A stretch of DNA of 64,000 nt from JBAYSY01 sp041675885 (GCA_041675885.1 JBAYSY010000007.1:12720-76719); one strand, 5' to 3'. Positions 25,531 through 35,068 are shown, counted from the stretch's first letter. The notes: generated from the letters alone by a model not told the origin. Numbers and translations: made by a program.

Positions 25531-26700
25531 TCAGAACGGCAGGTTCTGTTCGCGCACCACCCAGGCCGAGTTCTCGACCTGGATCAGGAACAGGCTGTCC
25601 ACCCCGAACCGCTTTTCGGCGCCGAACGACATGCTCAGCCCGCCGAATGGATCCGCTATGTCCTGCAACCCCTCGATCCCGGCCATCAGCCCCTCGGCCG
25701 TCAGGTCGGGGCCGGCGGCCTCCAGCCCGCGGATCAACAGATCGGCCGAAAGATAGCCTGCCTGCGTCTGTACCGTCGGGTCCTCATTGTGGGCGGCGCG
25801 GTAGCGGGCGATGAAGTCGGTCCGGAAAGCGTTGCCGTCGTTCCAGTTCGCGTCGGCAACGGGGCTGGTCACGTAAAGCCCCTCCATCTCGCCGCCACCG
25901 GCCTGTGCCACCACCGGCAGATAGGACACCATGTTGCCTACCATCGGCACCGTCACGCCCATCTGGCGCAGCGTGGTGTAAAGCGCGATCGTGTCGCGGC
26001 CGGTGGTGCCCAGATAGATCAGGTCGCAGTTGGCGTTGCGGATCGCGGTGGCCGCCCCGGCGAACTCGGTTTCGGTGGTACGGTGGGTGCCGATCATGCT
26101 GATCTCCAGCCCCAGTTCCTCTGCCGCGCTGCGCACGCCGTCCGTCACCTCCTCGCCGTATTCGCTGGATTGTGTCTGAAGACAGACCGAGCCGACACCA
26201 TCGCGTTCGTGGAAATAGCGGATCGCGCCGATCGCCTGATCCTGATAGCTGGCAAAATACGAGATATGCAGCGGATGGGTCGGATAGGCCATCGACCGCG
26301 CAGCCGAGAGCGGAAAGACATTGGGAATGCCCTGCCGGTCGGTGATCTCGTAAGAGGCCAGGCTTTGCGCCGTTCCCGCACCGAGGAGCATGGCGAAGAT
26401 GTTGTCGCGCTGCACCAGCCGGTTGGTGGCGCGGACGGTCAACGGCACCTGATACTGGGTATCCTCGACCCGGAAGTCGATCTTCCGTCCGTGGACGCCT
26501 CCGGCGGCGTTGGCCTCGTCAAACCGCATCCGCGCGCCGTTGGTGGCGGGCACGCCCCAGCTGGCCAGCGGCCCAGAAAGATCGCTGTGCGAGCCGATGA
26601 TCACCGTATCGGCGGTAACACCGCGGGTCTGAGCCTCAGCTCCCGTTGCGACGGCAACCAGCGCCGCGGCAGCAAGGGCAAATATGCTTCTCGTCGTCAT
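25531..26700 (-). CDS. Branched-chain-amino-acid-type ABC transporter substrate-binding protein (LivJ-like), 389 aa
   Basis: Signal peptide MTTRSIFALAAAALVAVATGAEA follows a strong GGGAGGACAGAGGA leader. The mature protein has the type I periplasmic binding fold with TVIIGSHSDLSGPLASWG and the receptor-like LVQRDNIFAMLLGAGT. Together with LivHMGF it forms an uptake system. In catabolic operons such HAAT-type binding proteins often bind aromatic or carboxylic acids rather than amino acids, which fits the surrounding acyl-CoA genes; the ligand is inferred, not seen. Confidence 0.88.
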   Translation of the reverse strand: MTTRSIFALAAAALVAVATGAEAQTRGVTADTVIIGSHSDLSGPLASWGVPATNGARMRFDEANAAGGVHGRKIDFRVEDTQYQVPLTVRATNRLVQRDNIFAMLLGAGTAQSLASYEITDRQGIPNVFPLSAARSMAYPTHPLHISYFASYQDQAIGAIRYFHERDGVGSVCLQTQSSEYGEEVTDGVRSAAEELGLEISMIGTHRTTETEFAGAATAIRNANCDLIYLGTTGRDTIALYTTLRQMGVTVPMVGNMVSYLPVVAQAGGGEMEGLYVTSPVADANWNDGNAFRTDFIARYRAAHNEDPTVQTQAGYLSADLLIRGLEAAGPDLTAEGLMAGIEGLQDIADPFGGLSMSFGAEKRFGVDSLFLIQVENSAWVVREQNLPF

Positions 26701-26756
26701 TCCTCTGTCCTCCCTGAGAAACTGTCGTGTCATCCGTCCGCCGCATGTGCGGCCGC

Positions 26757-28589
26757 CTAGTACATCTGGTCGATCAGCCCTGCGTATTTTTGCGCCACGA
26801 AGCCGCGCTTGAGCTTCATCGTGGGCGTCAGTTCCTCGTCTTCCGGGGTCAGCAGCACGTCGATAAGCCGGAACGCCTTGATCTGCTCGACCGGCGAGAA
26901 GCCGGCGTTGGTGCGCTTGATTTCAGCGTCGATCAGGGCGACCACCTCGGGCCGGGCACAGAGCGAACGGTAGTCGGTGAACGGGATCTGGTTCTGCTGG
27001 GCGTAATGCTCGACATTGTCACGGTCGATCATGATCAGGCAGGTCAGATACTTGCGCTTGTCACCGATCACCGTTGCATCCGAGATATAGGGCGAGAACT
27101 TCAACTGGTTCTCGATCTGGCTGGGGGTGATGTTCTTGCCGCCCGCCGTGATGATGATGTCCTTGAGCCGGTCGGTGACGCGCAAGACCCCCGTGGCGTC
27201 GATCTCACCCACGTCACCGGTGTGGATCCAACCGTCGATCAGCGTTTCGGCGGTGGCCTCGGGCCGGTTCAGATAGCCGGTGAACCCGCCGGGAGAGCGT
27301 ACCAGGATCTCGCCCCCCTCCCCCAGCCGGACATCGACACCCGGAGCAGCAGGGCCCACGGTTCCCGGCCGGAACTCGCCCTTGCGGGTCATGGTGGCGA
27401 TGCCGGTCTCGGTCTGGCCGTAAAGCTCGGCCATCGGCAGGCCAAGGACAAGATACCAGCGGATCAGGTCTGCCGAGATGGGCGCCGCCCCGGACAGCAG
27501 GAACCTGACCCGGTCCAGCCCCAGCAACTGCTTGAGGTTGCGGAAGACCAGCCAGTCAACCCCCGCCCCCGCCAGCCGCAGCCACGGGGGCGGGGTGGTA
27601 CCCGCAATGAGATGGTCGGCCCGCCGCCCGCCCACCGACAGCGCCACCCGATAGCCCATGCGTCCGGCCCAGGTGGCTTCGGACATCAGCGTAGCCACAC
27701 GTGAATAGAGCTTTTCCCAGATCCGCGGCACCGCAAAGAGGAAGGTGGGCGAAAGCTCCTGAAGGTTCTGGAACACCGTTTCCGAGCTTTCGGCAAAGTT
27801 CATTATCGGCCCGTGCCCCAGCGACATGCAGAGCGAGACCATCCGCTCGGCCGCGTGGCAAAGCGGCAGATAGGTCAGGATTTCGTCCTCGGGACCGATG
27901 GGCAGGGGATCGGGCGCCGTCCCCATCTGGTACAGAAGATAGCTGTGCGGAACACAGGCACCCTTGGGCTTGCCGGTGGTGCCCGAGGTGTAGATCAGCA
28001 CCGCGGTTTCAGCCCCGCTCCCCGCATCGATGCGCGCGTCGATCACTCCCGGATCGGCCACCAGAGCTGCCGCGCCGATATCGTAAAGCGCCGAAAGCGG
28101 GCTTACGACCGGATCGTCAAACCCCCGAAGGCCCTTCCAGTCGAAGACATAGACCCGCCGCACGTGCGGCAGCGCCTCGCGCACCTCCAGATACTTGTCC
28201 AGTTGCTCCTCGTCCTCGACAAACAGCACCGTCGCACCTGAATCGAGCAGCGTATATTCAAGCTGTCCGGGCTGGTAGGTCGGATAGATCCCGTTGACCA
28301 CCCCGCCCGCAAGCAGGATGCCCATATCGGCGAAAACCCATTCCTTGTTGGTCTCGGACAGGATCGCCGCCACGTCGCCCCGCCCGAACCCTTCGGCAAT
28401 CAGCCCAGCCGCGATCCGGCGGGCCTGATGGTCGTAGTCGTTCCAGCTGAATGCCTCCCAGATGCCGAAATCTTTCTCGCGCATCGCGATCCGGTCGCCC
28501 CAGCGGGTAACACGGTCGCGAAATAGTTTGGGAACCGTATCGTGGCCATCCGCAAAAACCCGGCCCTCGCTGACGGAAATCTCGATCAT
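26757..28589 (-). CDS. Long-chain acyl-CoA synthetase-like AMP-forming ligase, 610 aa
   Basis: Activates a carboxylic acid to its CoA thioester via acyl-AMP. Motifs in order: LIYTSGTTGKPKGAC (ATP loop, about 200-215), AELYGQTETG (A5), GWIHTGDVGEID (A7) and the hinge/lysine region DRLKDIIITAGGKNITP. The 610-residue length and the GGKNITPSQIE variant place it among fatty-acyl-CoA ligases of the FadD15/bubblegum type. Start ATG at 28589 with GGAGG; an in-frame GTG six bases earlier is less well placed. It lies between livF and livJ, so substrate uptake and activation are co-expressed. Confidence 0.9.
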   Translation of the reverse strand: MIEISVSEGRVFADGHDTVPKLFRDRVTRWGDRIAMREKDFGIWEAFSWNDYDHQARRIAAGLIAEGFGRGDVAAILSETNKEWVFADMGILLAGGVVNGIYPTYQPGQLEYTLLDSGATVLFVEDEEQLDKYLEVREALPHVRRVYVFDWKGLRGFDDPVVSPLSALYDIGAAALVADPGVIDARIDAGSGAETAVLIYTSGTTGKPKGACVPHSYLLYQMGTAPDPLPIGPEDEILTYLPLCHAAERMVSLCMSLGHGPIMNFAESSETVFQNLQELSPTFLFAVPRIWEKLYSRVATLMSEATWAGRMGYRVALSVGGRRADHLIAGTTPPPWLRLAGAGVDWLVFRNLKQLLGLDRVRFLLSGAAPISADLIRWYLVLGLPMAELYGQTETGIATMTRKGEFRPGTVGPAAPGVDVRLGEGGEILVRSPGGFTGYLNRPEATAETLIDGWIHTGDVGEIDATGVLRVTDRLKDIIITAGGKNITPSQIENQLKFSPYISDATVIGDKRKYLTCLIMIDRDNVEHYAQQNQIPFTDYRSLCARPEVVALIDAEIKRTNAGFSPVEQIKAFRLIDVLLTPEDEELTPTMKLKRGFVAQKYAGLIDQMY

Positions 28590-28591
28590 GC

Positions 28592-29365
28592 TCACCTCCA
28601 GGTCTTGCGCTTCTTCCAGCGTTTTTCGCCCCGCACGCCGACATCCGCCTTGCCGAGATAGAACTCCTTGATATCCTCGCTCTCGATCAGTTCGGCGCTC
28701 GGGGCTTCCATCACCACCCGGCCCAGTTCCAGCACATAGCCGTGGTCGGCCGCCTGAAGCGCGGCATGGGCATTCTGTTCGACCAGCAGGATCGTCACCC
28801 CCTGCTCGCGGTTGATGCGCCGGATGATGCCGAAGATCATGCCGGTCAGAAGCGGCGACAGCCCCAGCGAGGGTTCGTCGAGGATCATCAGCTTGGGCCG
28901 CCCCATATAGGCGCGGCCGATCGCCAGCATCTGCTGCTGCCCGCCCGACAGGAACCCGGCCATCTGATCCCGCTTGGCTTCGAGGTCGGGGAAATAGGCA
29001 TAGACCTGCGCCAGATCCTGCGCCACGCCGTCGGCGTCATGCCGACCCCAGGCGCCGACGGTCAGGTTCTCGGCCACGGTCATGAAGGGAAAGACCTCGC
29101 GCCCCTCGGGCACATGGCCGATCCCCCGCGCCGCCACCCGGTCGGGCGGGCGGTTCTGGATCTCGTACCCCTCGAAAATCACCTGGCCCTTCTTGCAGTC
29201 GATCGCCCCCGAGATGGTTTTCAGCAGCGTTGTCTTGCCCGCGCCATTGGCGCCCAGCACCGTGACGATGGTGCCCGGCCGAACCGAAAGGCTGATCCCG
29301 GCGATGGCCATGATCGGCCCGTAGTGGGTTTCCAGGTTCCGGGTCTCCAGAAGCAGATCGCTCAT
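28592..29365 (-). CDS. ABC transporter ATP-binding protein LivF-like, 257 aa
   Basis: One of two cytosolic ATPases of the Liv-type importer. Walker A GANGAGKTTLLK, signature LSGGQQQML, Walker B LMILDEPSLGLSP and the H-loop-equivalent VEQNA are intact. The C-terminus carries a basic tail (GEKRWKKRKTWR) longer than typical LivF. The start overlaps the livG stop by 4 bases; the ligase ATG follows two bases after this stop. Confidence 0.92.
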   Translation of the reverse strand: MSDLLLETRNLETHYGPIMAIAGISLSVRPGTIVTVLGANGAGKTTLLKTISGAIDCKKGQVIFEGYEIQNRPPDRVAARGIGHVPEGREVFPFMTVAENLTVGAWGRHDADGVAQDLAQVYAYFPDLEAKRDQMAGFLSGGQQQMLAIGRAYMGRPKLMILDEPSLGLSPLLTGMIFGIIRRINREQGVTILLVEQNAHAALQAADHGYVLELGRVVMEAPSAELIESEDIKEFYLGKADVGVRGEKRWKKRKTWR

Positions 29366-30126
29366 TCCACCCCTCCCAGATAAGCGTGCTGCACACGCGG
29401 GTCGGATTGCACCCCGGCGGGCGAGCCGATGGTGACCACCTCGCCGTTGGCCAGCGCCAGCACCCGGTCGGCGGTGCGGGTGACCAGGTTCATGTCATGC
29501 TCGACCATCAGGATGGTGACGCCCAGTTCCTCCTTGATGTCCTTGAGCCAGAAGGACATGTCGGTCGTTTCCTCGGGATTCAGCCCCGAGGCGGGTTCGT
29601 CCAGCATCAGCAGCTGCGGCTCTGCACAAAGCGCCCGCGCCAGTTCGACGTTCTTGCGCGCGCCATAGGGCAGATCGGCCACCAGTTCGCTGCGCAGATG
29701 CTGCATGTCCAGAAGGTCCAGCACCTCCTCGACCTTGCGCCGGACCACCATTTCACGTTGCCGTACGCGCGGCAGAAACAGGAATTCAGACAGAAGGCTG
29801 CGTTCCATCTTGGCGTGGCAGCCCACCAGAAGGTTCTGGAGGACCGTCGCCTTCTCGAACAGTTCGATGTTCTGGAAAGTCCGCGCGATCCCGCTTTCCA
29901 CCACCTGATGCGGCTTCAGGGCCAGCAGGTCCCGGTCGCCGAAATGGATGGTGCCGCCGCTGACCGGATAGATCCGGCTGATCGCGTTGAAGATCGTGCT
30001 CTTGCCCGCGCCGTTCGGGCCGATGATCGCGAAGATCTGCCCCGGTTCGACGGTGAAGGACACATCCCGGAGCGCACGGTTGCCGCCGAAGGATACCGAG
30101 ATGTCCTGAACCAGAAGCGTGCTCAC
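29362..30126 (-). CDS. ABC transporter ATP-binding protein LivG-like, 254 aa
   Basis: Second ATPase of the importer. Walker A GPNGAGKSTIFN, the LivG-type GIARTFQNIELF (Q-loop), signature region DLPYGARKNVELARAL, Walker B LMLDEPASGLNPEE and MVEHDMNLV are present. The C-terminal YLGG is typical of LivG. ATGA overlaps on both sides (livM and livF). Confidence 0.92.
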   Translation of the reverse strand: MSTLLVQDISVSFGGNRALRDVSFTVEPGQIFAIIGPNGAGKSTIFNAISRIYPVSGGTIHFGDRDLLALKPHQVVESGIARTFQNIELFEKATVLQNLLVGCHAKMERSLLSEFLFLPRVRQREMVVRRKVEEVLDLLDMQHLRSELVADLPYGARKNVELARALCAEPQLLMLDEPASGLNPEETTDMSFWLKDIKEELGVTILMVEHDMNLVTRTADRVLALANGEVVTIGSPAGVQSDPRVQHAYLGGVE

Positions 30127-31199
30127 CTGAACCTCCCCGTCTTGAGATAGCGTTTCTGCCGGGTGAAGGTCGCGCGCTTGTAATAGGGATAGGTTTCAAG
30201 GAAGAGACGGAACTTGCGCCAGCGGCCGTAAAGACCATCGGGCTCGAAGATGATGAAGCCCGCGATGATCGCACCGAACAGGAAGGGCTCCAGCCCGACC
30301 TGATGCGCGACCCGCGCTGGCAGCACCTCTCGGAGAAGCTCGATGGCATTGGGCAGGAACGACACGAAGACCGCGCCGATGATCGCCCCGCTGATCGTAC
30401 CCAGACCGCCGACAACGATCATCAGCAGCAGTTTCAGCGACTCGCCCAGCCCGAACGCCTCGGGCGAGAGGTAGAAAAGCTGATGCGCCATGAGCGCCCC
30501 GGCGATCCCGGTGATATAGGCGCTGGCGAAGAACGTCTGAATCTTGATGCGCGCCACATTGACGCCAAGGCTTTGGGCGGAGGTTTCGGAATCGCGCACC
30601 GCGACCATGGCCCGCCCGTTGGCGGAACGCTTCAGGTTGGCGACACCCCAAACGAAGAACAGCAGCACTCCGAGATAGAGGTAATACTGCATCCAGGTCT
30701 CGTCGAGCGGCTGGCCGAAGAACTCGATCCCCGGCACCTGGATACCCATATGGCCGCCGGTGACCGGCCCCGCCGCACCGATCACGGTCTCGATCAGGAT
30801 GGCGAAGGCCAGCGTGGCGATCGCCAGATAGAAGCCGTGCATCTTGCTGGCTGCGCGCCCCAGCAACGCGCCGAAGACAGCAGTGACAAGCCCCGCCAGC
30901 AGCAGCGAAAAGGCGAAGGGCATCCCTCGTTGCAGAAACCAGACCTGTGCATAGGCCCCGATCGCCAGAAAGGCCGCATGACCGAACGAGACCTGCCCCG
31001 AAAAGCCGGTCAGAACCATCAACCCCAGCCCGGCAAGCGCATAGCACAGAAACATCAACAGTTCCGACAGGGCATAGCTGGACAGCCACAGCGGCAGCGC
31101 CAGGGCAATGGCGATCACCAGCAGGACACGGAACCGTTCGCCCGGATCGACCAGATGGTCGATATCGAAGCTGTAGTTCGTCTTGAACAGGGTACGCAT
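30123..31199 (-). CDS. ABC transporter permease LivM-like, 358 aa
   Basis: Inner-membrane permease with about nine hydrophobic segments. LTGFSGQVSFGHAAFLAIGAY and GGLGTISGAIIGAVF are LivM/HisM-type signature loops contacting the ATPases. It carries a 25-residue hydrophilic N-terminus and a 35-residue basic C-terminal tail after the last membrane helix. Four bases separate it from livH, and it overlaps livG. Confidence 0.92.
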   Translation of the reverse strand: MRTLFKTNYSFDIDHLVDPGERFRVLLVIAIALALPLWLSSYALSELLMFLCYALAGLGLMVLTGFSGQVSFGHAAFLAIGAYAQVWFLQRGMPFAFSLLLAGLVTAVFGALLGRAASKMHGFYLAIATLAFAILIETVIGAAGPVTGGHMGIQVPGIEFFGQPLDETWMQYYLYLGVLLFFVWGVANLKRSANGRAMVAVRDSETSAQSLGVNVARIKIQTFFASAYITGIAGALMAHQLFYLSPEAFGLGESLKLLLMIVVGGLGTISGAIIGAVFVSFLPNAIELLREVLPARVAHQVGLEPFLFGAIIAGFIIFEPDGLYGRWRKFRLFLETYPYYKRATFTRQKRYLKTGRFR

Positions 31200-31203
31200 C
31201 GAC

Positions 31204-32076
31204 TCAGACCTTCTTGTGGAAGGTTTGCGGGATCAGCCCCTCGGGCCGGACCAGCAGCACGACCAGCATGATCGCATAGGCATAGACGCCCTGGAGCGGC
31301 GGATAGATGTAATCGAGGAACGGTTCGGCCACTCCGATCAGGATGCAGCCCAGGATGGCGCCGGGGATCGAACCGAAGCCGCCCACCACCGCACCGGCCA
31401 GCGCCTTGATGCCGATAACGGTGATCTCGGGGCTGACCTGGGTAATCGGCGCCATCAGGACACCCGCCACCGCAGCCACCATGGCACCGATGGCCCAGAC
31501 CACCGAGACCAGCCGCTTGACCGGGATCCGGCTGTAATAGGCGGCCAACTGGTTCTGCGATGCCGCCTGGATCGCCAGCCCCAACCGGGTACGGCTGAGA
31601 AAGACGTAAAGCACCACGCAGATCAGGGCGGTGCCCACGATGATCGCGATCCGGCTTGTAGCAATCACCATTCCGCCGATCTCGACCGTGCCCCGGAACG
31701 GCACGTTCAGCACCTGCGGCGTGTAGCCCCAGAGCATCCCCGCCAGCGCCTTGAGCATGAGCCCCAGCGCCACGGTCAGGATGAAGATGCTGGACTGCGA
31801 CTCGCCGATCACCCGCCGCATCACGGTGGCGTCGAGCAGATAACCGAACACACCCAGCGACAGGATTCCCATCGCCGCGCCAAGCCAGAAGCCGAACCCC
31901 CAGAGCTCGGCAAAGGTCAGCACCGCAAAGGCACCCAGCATCATCAGTTCGCCATGGGCGAAGTTCACGATCTCGGTCGCGCGGTAGATGAAAACGAAGC
32001 CCAGCGCCACCAGCGCATAGCCGCTGCCCTGTGCCAGACCAATGATCAACAGATGCGCCGCATCCGATATTTGCAT
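31204..32076 (-). CDS. ABC transporter permease LivH-like, 290 aa
   Basis: Partner permease to LivM. FAHGELMMLGAF near residues 38-50 and the ATPase-coupling loop GAVVGGFGSIPGAILGCILIG are characteristic. Start MQISDAAHLLIIGLAQG follows GGAGGAAACC. Gene order livH-livM-livG-livF-ligase-livJ places uptake in the middle of the catabolic operon. Confidence 0.92.
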   Translation of the reverse strand: MQISDAAHLLIIGLAQGSGYALVALGFVFIYRATEIVNFAHGELMMLGAFAVLTFAELWGFGFWLGAAMGILSLGVFGYLLDATVMRRVIGESQSSIFILTVALGLMLKALAGMLWGYTPQVLNVPFRGTVEIGGMVIATSRIAIIVGTALICVVLYVFLSRTRLGLAIQAASQNQLAAYYSRIPVKRLVSVVWAIGAMVAAVAGVLMAPITQVSPEITVIGIKALAGAVVGGFGSIPGAILGCILIGVAEPFLDYIYPPLQGVYAYAIMLVVLLVRPEGLIPQTFHKKV

Positions 32077-32118
32077 GGTTTCCTCCCCCCCCCTGGCCTC
32101 CCCCGGGCCGTGGATACG

Positions 32119-32943
32119 TCAGATCGAGAGTCCCCCGCCCACGACCACGACCTGGCCCGAAATGTAGTCGGCCTCGGGCGTGCAGAAGAGATAGACCCCG
32201 TTCGCTGCCTCTTCCGGTGTGCCGGGACGGCCCAGCGGAATCATTGCGCTCATCCCCTGGGCAACCCTGGTGGGGATGCCGACGGCGATGGCCTCGCCCT
32301 CGACCTCGATCTGTTTCTTGTCGTCGGTGGCTTCGGTCAGGCGGGTCTCGATATAGCCGAAGGCCACACAGTTCACGTTGACCTTCATCCGGCCCCATTC
32401 CTTGGCCAGTGTCCGGGTAAGACCCAGCACCGCCGATTTGGCGCTGGAATAGTTCACCTGCCCCGAATTGCCGCCGGTACCGGCCACCGACGAGATATTC
32501 ACCACCTTGCGGAACACCTCGCGCCCTTCGGCCGCCTCGTTGGCCGATGCCTCACGCAGGAAACCGGACGCGGCACGCAGGATGCGGAATGGCGCCTTGA
32601 CATGCACGTCCATCATCGCATCGAACTGCTGGTCGGTCATCTTGCCGATAAACGCATCCCAAGTGTAGCCGGCATTGTTGACGATGATGTCGATGCCGCC
32701 GAAACCGTCGAGCCCCGCCTGGATGAAGCGTTCGGCGAAACCGTCCTCGGTGACACTGCCCACCACTGCAATGGCCTGCCCCCCCGCCGCACGGATCTCG
32801 GCCACCACGCTTTCGGCCGGCCCGGCGTCAAGGTCGTTGACCACCACCGCAGCCCCGTGCGCCGCCAGCTTCAGCGCCACCGCCCGCCCGATCCCGCGCC
32901 CCGATCCGGTGACATAGGCGGTCTTGCCTGCAAGATTTTTCAT
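32119..32943 (-). CDS. SDR-family 3-hydroxyacyl-CoA dehydrogenase-like oxidoreductase, 274 aa
   Basis: Classical short-chain dehydrogenase: cofactor loop TGSGRGIG, VVVNDLDA (Asp in the NAD-selective position), NNAG, and the Ser-Tyr-Lys triad within ISSVAGTGGNSGQVNYSSAK. VVVND and GNxGQxNYxxAK resemble the dehydrogenase unit of multifunctional enzyme type 2 (HSD17B4), which oxidises (3R)-hydroxyacyl-CoA. That reading fits the adjacent MaoC hydratases, whose products are (3R). Start MKNLAGKTAYVTG with GGAG 8 bases upstream. The FabG-type reaction in reverse is an alternative. Confidence 0.85.
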   Translation of the reverse strand: MKNLAGKTAYVTGSGRGIGRAVALKLAAHGAAVVVNDLDAGPAESVVAEIRAAGGQAIAVVGSVTEDGFAERFIQAGLDGFGGIDIIVNNAGYTWDAFIGKMTDQQFDAMMDVHVKAPFRILRAASGFLREASANEAAEGREVFRKVVNISSVAGTGGNSGQVNYSSAKSAVLGLTRTLAKEWGRMKVNVNCVAFGYIETRLTEATDDKKQIEVEGEAIAVGIPTRVAQGMSAMIPLGRPGTPEEAANGVYLFCTPEADYISGQVVVVGGGLSI

Positions 32944-32972
32944 TGTCCGTTCTCCGTCCTTGTCCCGCGCGT

Positions 32973-34133
32973 TCAGTCGCGGTCGATCGACCGCGCAATG
33001 ATCTCGCGCATGATTTCGTTGGTGCCGCCGTAGATGCGCTGCACCCGCGCATCGGCGTAAAGCTCGCTGATCGGATATTCGGCCATGTAGCCATAACCGC
33101 CGTGCAGTTGCAGGCAGGTATCGACCGTGCGCCCCTGCATCTCGGTGCCCCACAACTTGGCCATCGCTGCGCGTTCCGGCGTAAGCGTCCCCGCCTCCAT
33201 CTCGGCCGTCAGACGGTCGAGGAAGGCCGCAAGCAGTTCGATCTCGGTCTTGACCTCGGCCAGCTTGAAGCGGGTGTTCTGGAAATCCATGATCCGCTGC
33301 CCGAAGGCCTTGCGCGTGCGCACTTGATCAACCGTCATCGCCAGTGCCGCCCGCGCGGACCCCAGCGCCATATAGGACACCATCAGCCGCTCCCACGGCA
33401 ACTGGGTCACCAGTTGGCCAAAGCCCTGTCCCTCGTGTTCGCCTACCAGATTGGCACGCGGAACGCGAACCTCGTCGAAAAACAACTCCGACGTATCCTG
33501 CCGCTTCATCCCCAGCTTTTCCAGATTGCGCCCGCGGCGGAAGCCTTCGGCCCCCTCGGTCTCGACCGCGATCAGCGAGATCCCCCGCGCCCCGGCCTCC
33601 GGATCCGTCTTGGTCACGACAAGGACGAAATCGGCATTCTGGCCGTTGGTGATGAAGGTCTTGGAACCCGAGACGACATATTCGTTGCCGTCCTTGTGCG
33701 CCGTGGTCCGCACCGCCTGAAGATCGGAGCCGGTTCCCGGCTCGGTCATGGCGATGGCACCCACCCATTCGCCCGACGCCAGTTTCGGCAGCCAGCGCGC
33801 TTGTTGGTCCGGTGTGCCGCAGGCGGTCACATAGTGCAGCACGATATTGTGGACGGAGACCCCCCAGCCGGTATCGCTGATCCTCGTCTGCTCAAGAAAG
33901 GTAACCAGATCAAAGCTGCGCGACAGGCCGAGCCCGCCATATGCTTCGGGAACCGAGGCCCCGAGGATACCCAGATCGCCGGCCTTGCGCCAGAATTCGC
34001 GCCCGACCACCCCGGTCTCGTTCCAGCCCGCCCGGTTGGACTGATAGTCTTCAGCCAGAAAGCGGCGCACGCTGTCGGCATGGGCGCGGTGATCCTCGGT
34101 GATCCAGTCATGATCGAGAAAGGGGTCGCTCAT
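32973..34133 (-). CDS. Acyl-CoA dehydrogenase, LCAD/IVD-class, 386 aa
   Basis: FAD-dependent 2,3-dehydrogenation of an acyl-CoA. Motifs: AMTEPGTGSDLQAVRT and SGSKTFITNGQ (flavin binding), RKAFGQRIMDFQ, and LQLHGGYGYMAEYPI. The C-terminal IYGGTNEIMREII has Gly where MCAD has its catalytic Glu; as in LCAD and isovaleryl-CoA dehydrogenase the base is then expected in helix G, and Glu248 in LPWERLM fits. Enzymes of that class accept branched acyl chains, consistent with the racemase and SCPx thiolase in the operon. Confidence 0.88.
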   Translation of the reverse strand: MSDPFLDHDWITEDHRAHADSVRRFLAEDYQSNRAGWNETGVVGREFWRKAGDLGILGASVPEAYGGLGLSRSFDLVTFLEQTRISDTGWGVSVHNIVLHYVTACGTPDQQARWLPKLASGEWVGAIAMTEPGTGSDLQAVRTTAHKDGNEYVVSGSKTFITNGQNADFVLVVTKTDPEAGARGISLIAVETEGAEGFRRGRNLEKLGMKRQDTSELFFDEVRVPRANLVGEHEGQGFGQLVTQLPWERLMVSYMALGSARAALAMTVDQVRTRKAFGQRIMDFQNTRFKLAEVKTEIELLAAFLDRLTAEMEAGTLTPERAAMAKLWGTEMQGRTVDTCLQLHGGYGYMAEYPISELYADARVQRIYGGTNEIMREIIARSIDRD

Positions 34134-34136
34134 CGG

Positions 34137-34565
34137 TCAGTTGCTCCTTACCAGGGCTTCGCCCGCCAGCGTACGGACAGAGCAGCCATCGTTCAGCGTG
34201 ATCACCGCCGAAAGCGTCAGTCGCAGGTGCGGCACCCCGTCGATCTCACAACGTTCGGCCACCTCTCCCGAACAGACGAGATGCGCTCCGACCGGAGTGA
34301 TCGCCAGGAAGCGGGTGGACAGGCTTGCCATCCGGTCAACCCCGGCCCAGCCGGTTACCACCCGGGCCAGCACGCCCATCGACAACATGCCCTGCGCAAA
34401 GACATCGTCCATTCCCGCCCGGCGGGCAAAATCGCTGTCGATATGGATCAGGTTGTGATCGCCCGACGCGCCGGCATAAAGCGCCAGCGTCGCACGCGAG
34501 ATACGGCCGAAATCCACGTCGGGCAACCGGTCCCCGGGGCGGGCTTCGGAGAGTGTGACGGTCAT
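34137..34565 (-). CDS. MaoC-type (R)-specific enoyl-CoA hydratase, 142 aa
   Basis: Hot-dog fold with the hydratase-2 motif YAGASGDHNLIHIDSDFARRAG containing the catalytic Asp and His (GDxNxxH), and a C-terminal LAGEALVRSN. It should hydrate a trans-2-enoyl-CoA to the (3R)-hydroxyacyl-CoA. Three bases from the dehydrogenase start; preceded by the second hot-dog protein, with which it may form a heteromer. Confidence 0.85.
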   Translation of the reverse strand: MTVTLSEARPGDRLPDVDFGRISRATLALYAGASGDHNLIHIDSDFARRAGMDDVFAQGMLSMGVLARVVTGWAGVDRMASLSTRFLAITPVGAHLVCSGEVAERCEIDGVPHLRLTLSAVITLNDGCSVRTLAGEALVRSN

Positions 34566-34576
34566 CTCTGTCTTCC

Positions 34577-35068
34577 TCAGGCCAGACGGTGAACAAGGCT
34601 GCGGGTGATCGTGACCACCACGCCGCGCTCGGGATGGCGGATTTCGGAACGCAGATGAGCCAGCTCCAGCGTCCCGCCTTTCTTGTCCTCGAATCCGACG
34701 ACCTCGGTCATGATCGACAGGGTGTCCCCGGCGAAGATCAGCCCGTGATAATCATAGCGTTCCTCGCCATGCAGCAGTCGGCGGAAGTCGCAGCCGATCC
34801 GCGACAGGACCGACGGTTCGCCCCGGCGCTCTTGCGCGCGCCCGGTTTCGAGGTCCACCACCATCGCGAAAGTAGGCGGAGCCACCACGTCGGGATAACC
34901 CGCAGCGCGCGCGGCGGCGCGGTCGTGGTGGACAGGATTCGTTTCGCCCAGCGTCTCGGCCAGGAACGATATCCGTCCGGCCTCGACCTCAAACTGGACG
35001 GGCTCGGTTTTCAGTCCCTTTGTCGCGCGGTCGAAAAAGCCGCGCGGATTCGGCGCAATGTCTGTCAT
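34577..35068 (-). CDS. MaoC-like N-terminal (FAS1-type) dehydratase-domain protein, 163 aa
   Basis: Second small hot-dog protein: LAETLGETNPVHHDRAAARAAGYPDVVAPPTF is the MaoC_dehydrat_N signature, with Glu in place of the usual catalytic-motif Asp. In steroid-side-chain clusters such a protein pairs with a MaoC partner to make a heteromeric hydratase; the same arrangement is likely with the next gene. Start MTDIAPNPRGFF after AAGGAA; the upstream open frame reads into the thiolase gene and is not coding. Confidence 0.82.
   Translation of the reverse strand: MTDIAPNPRGFFDRATKGLKTEPVQFEVEAGRISFLAETLGETNPVHHDRAAARAAGYPDVVAPPTFAMVVDLETGRAQERRGEPSVLSRIGCDFRRLLHGEERYDYHGLIFAGDTLSIMTEVVGFEDKKGGTLELAHLRSEIRHPERGVVVTITRSLVHRLA

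Noticed and set aside
30196..31089. Open frame overlapping livM in another frame on the same strand
   Set aside because: Out-of-frame shadow; livM has the conserved permease motifs.
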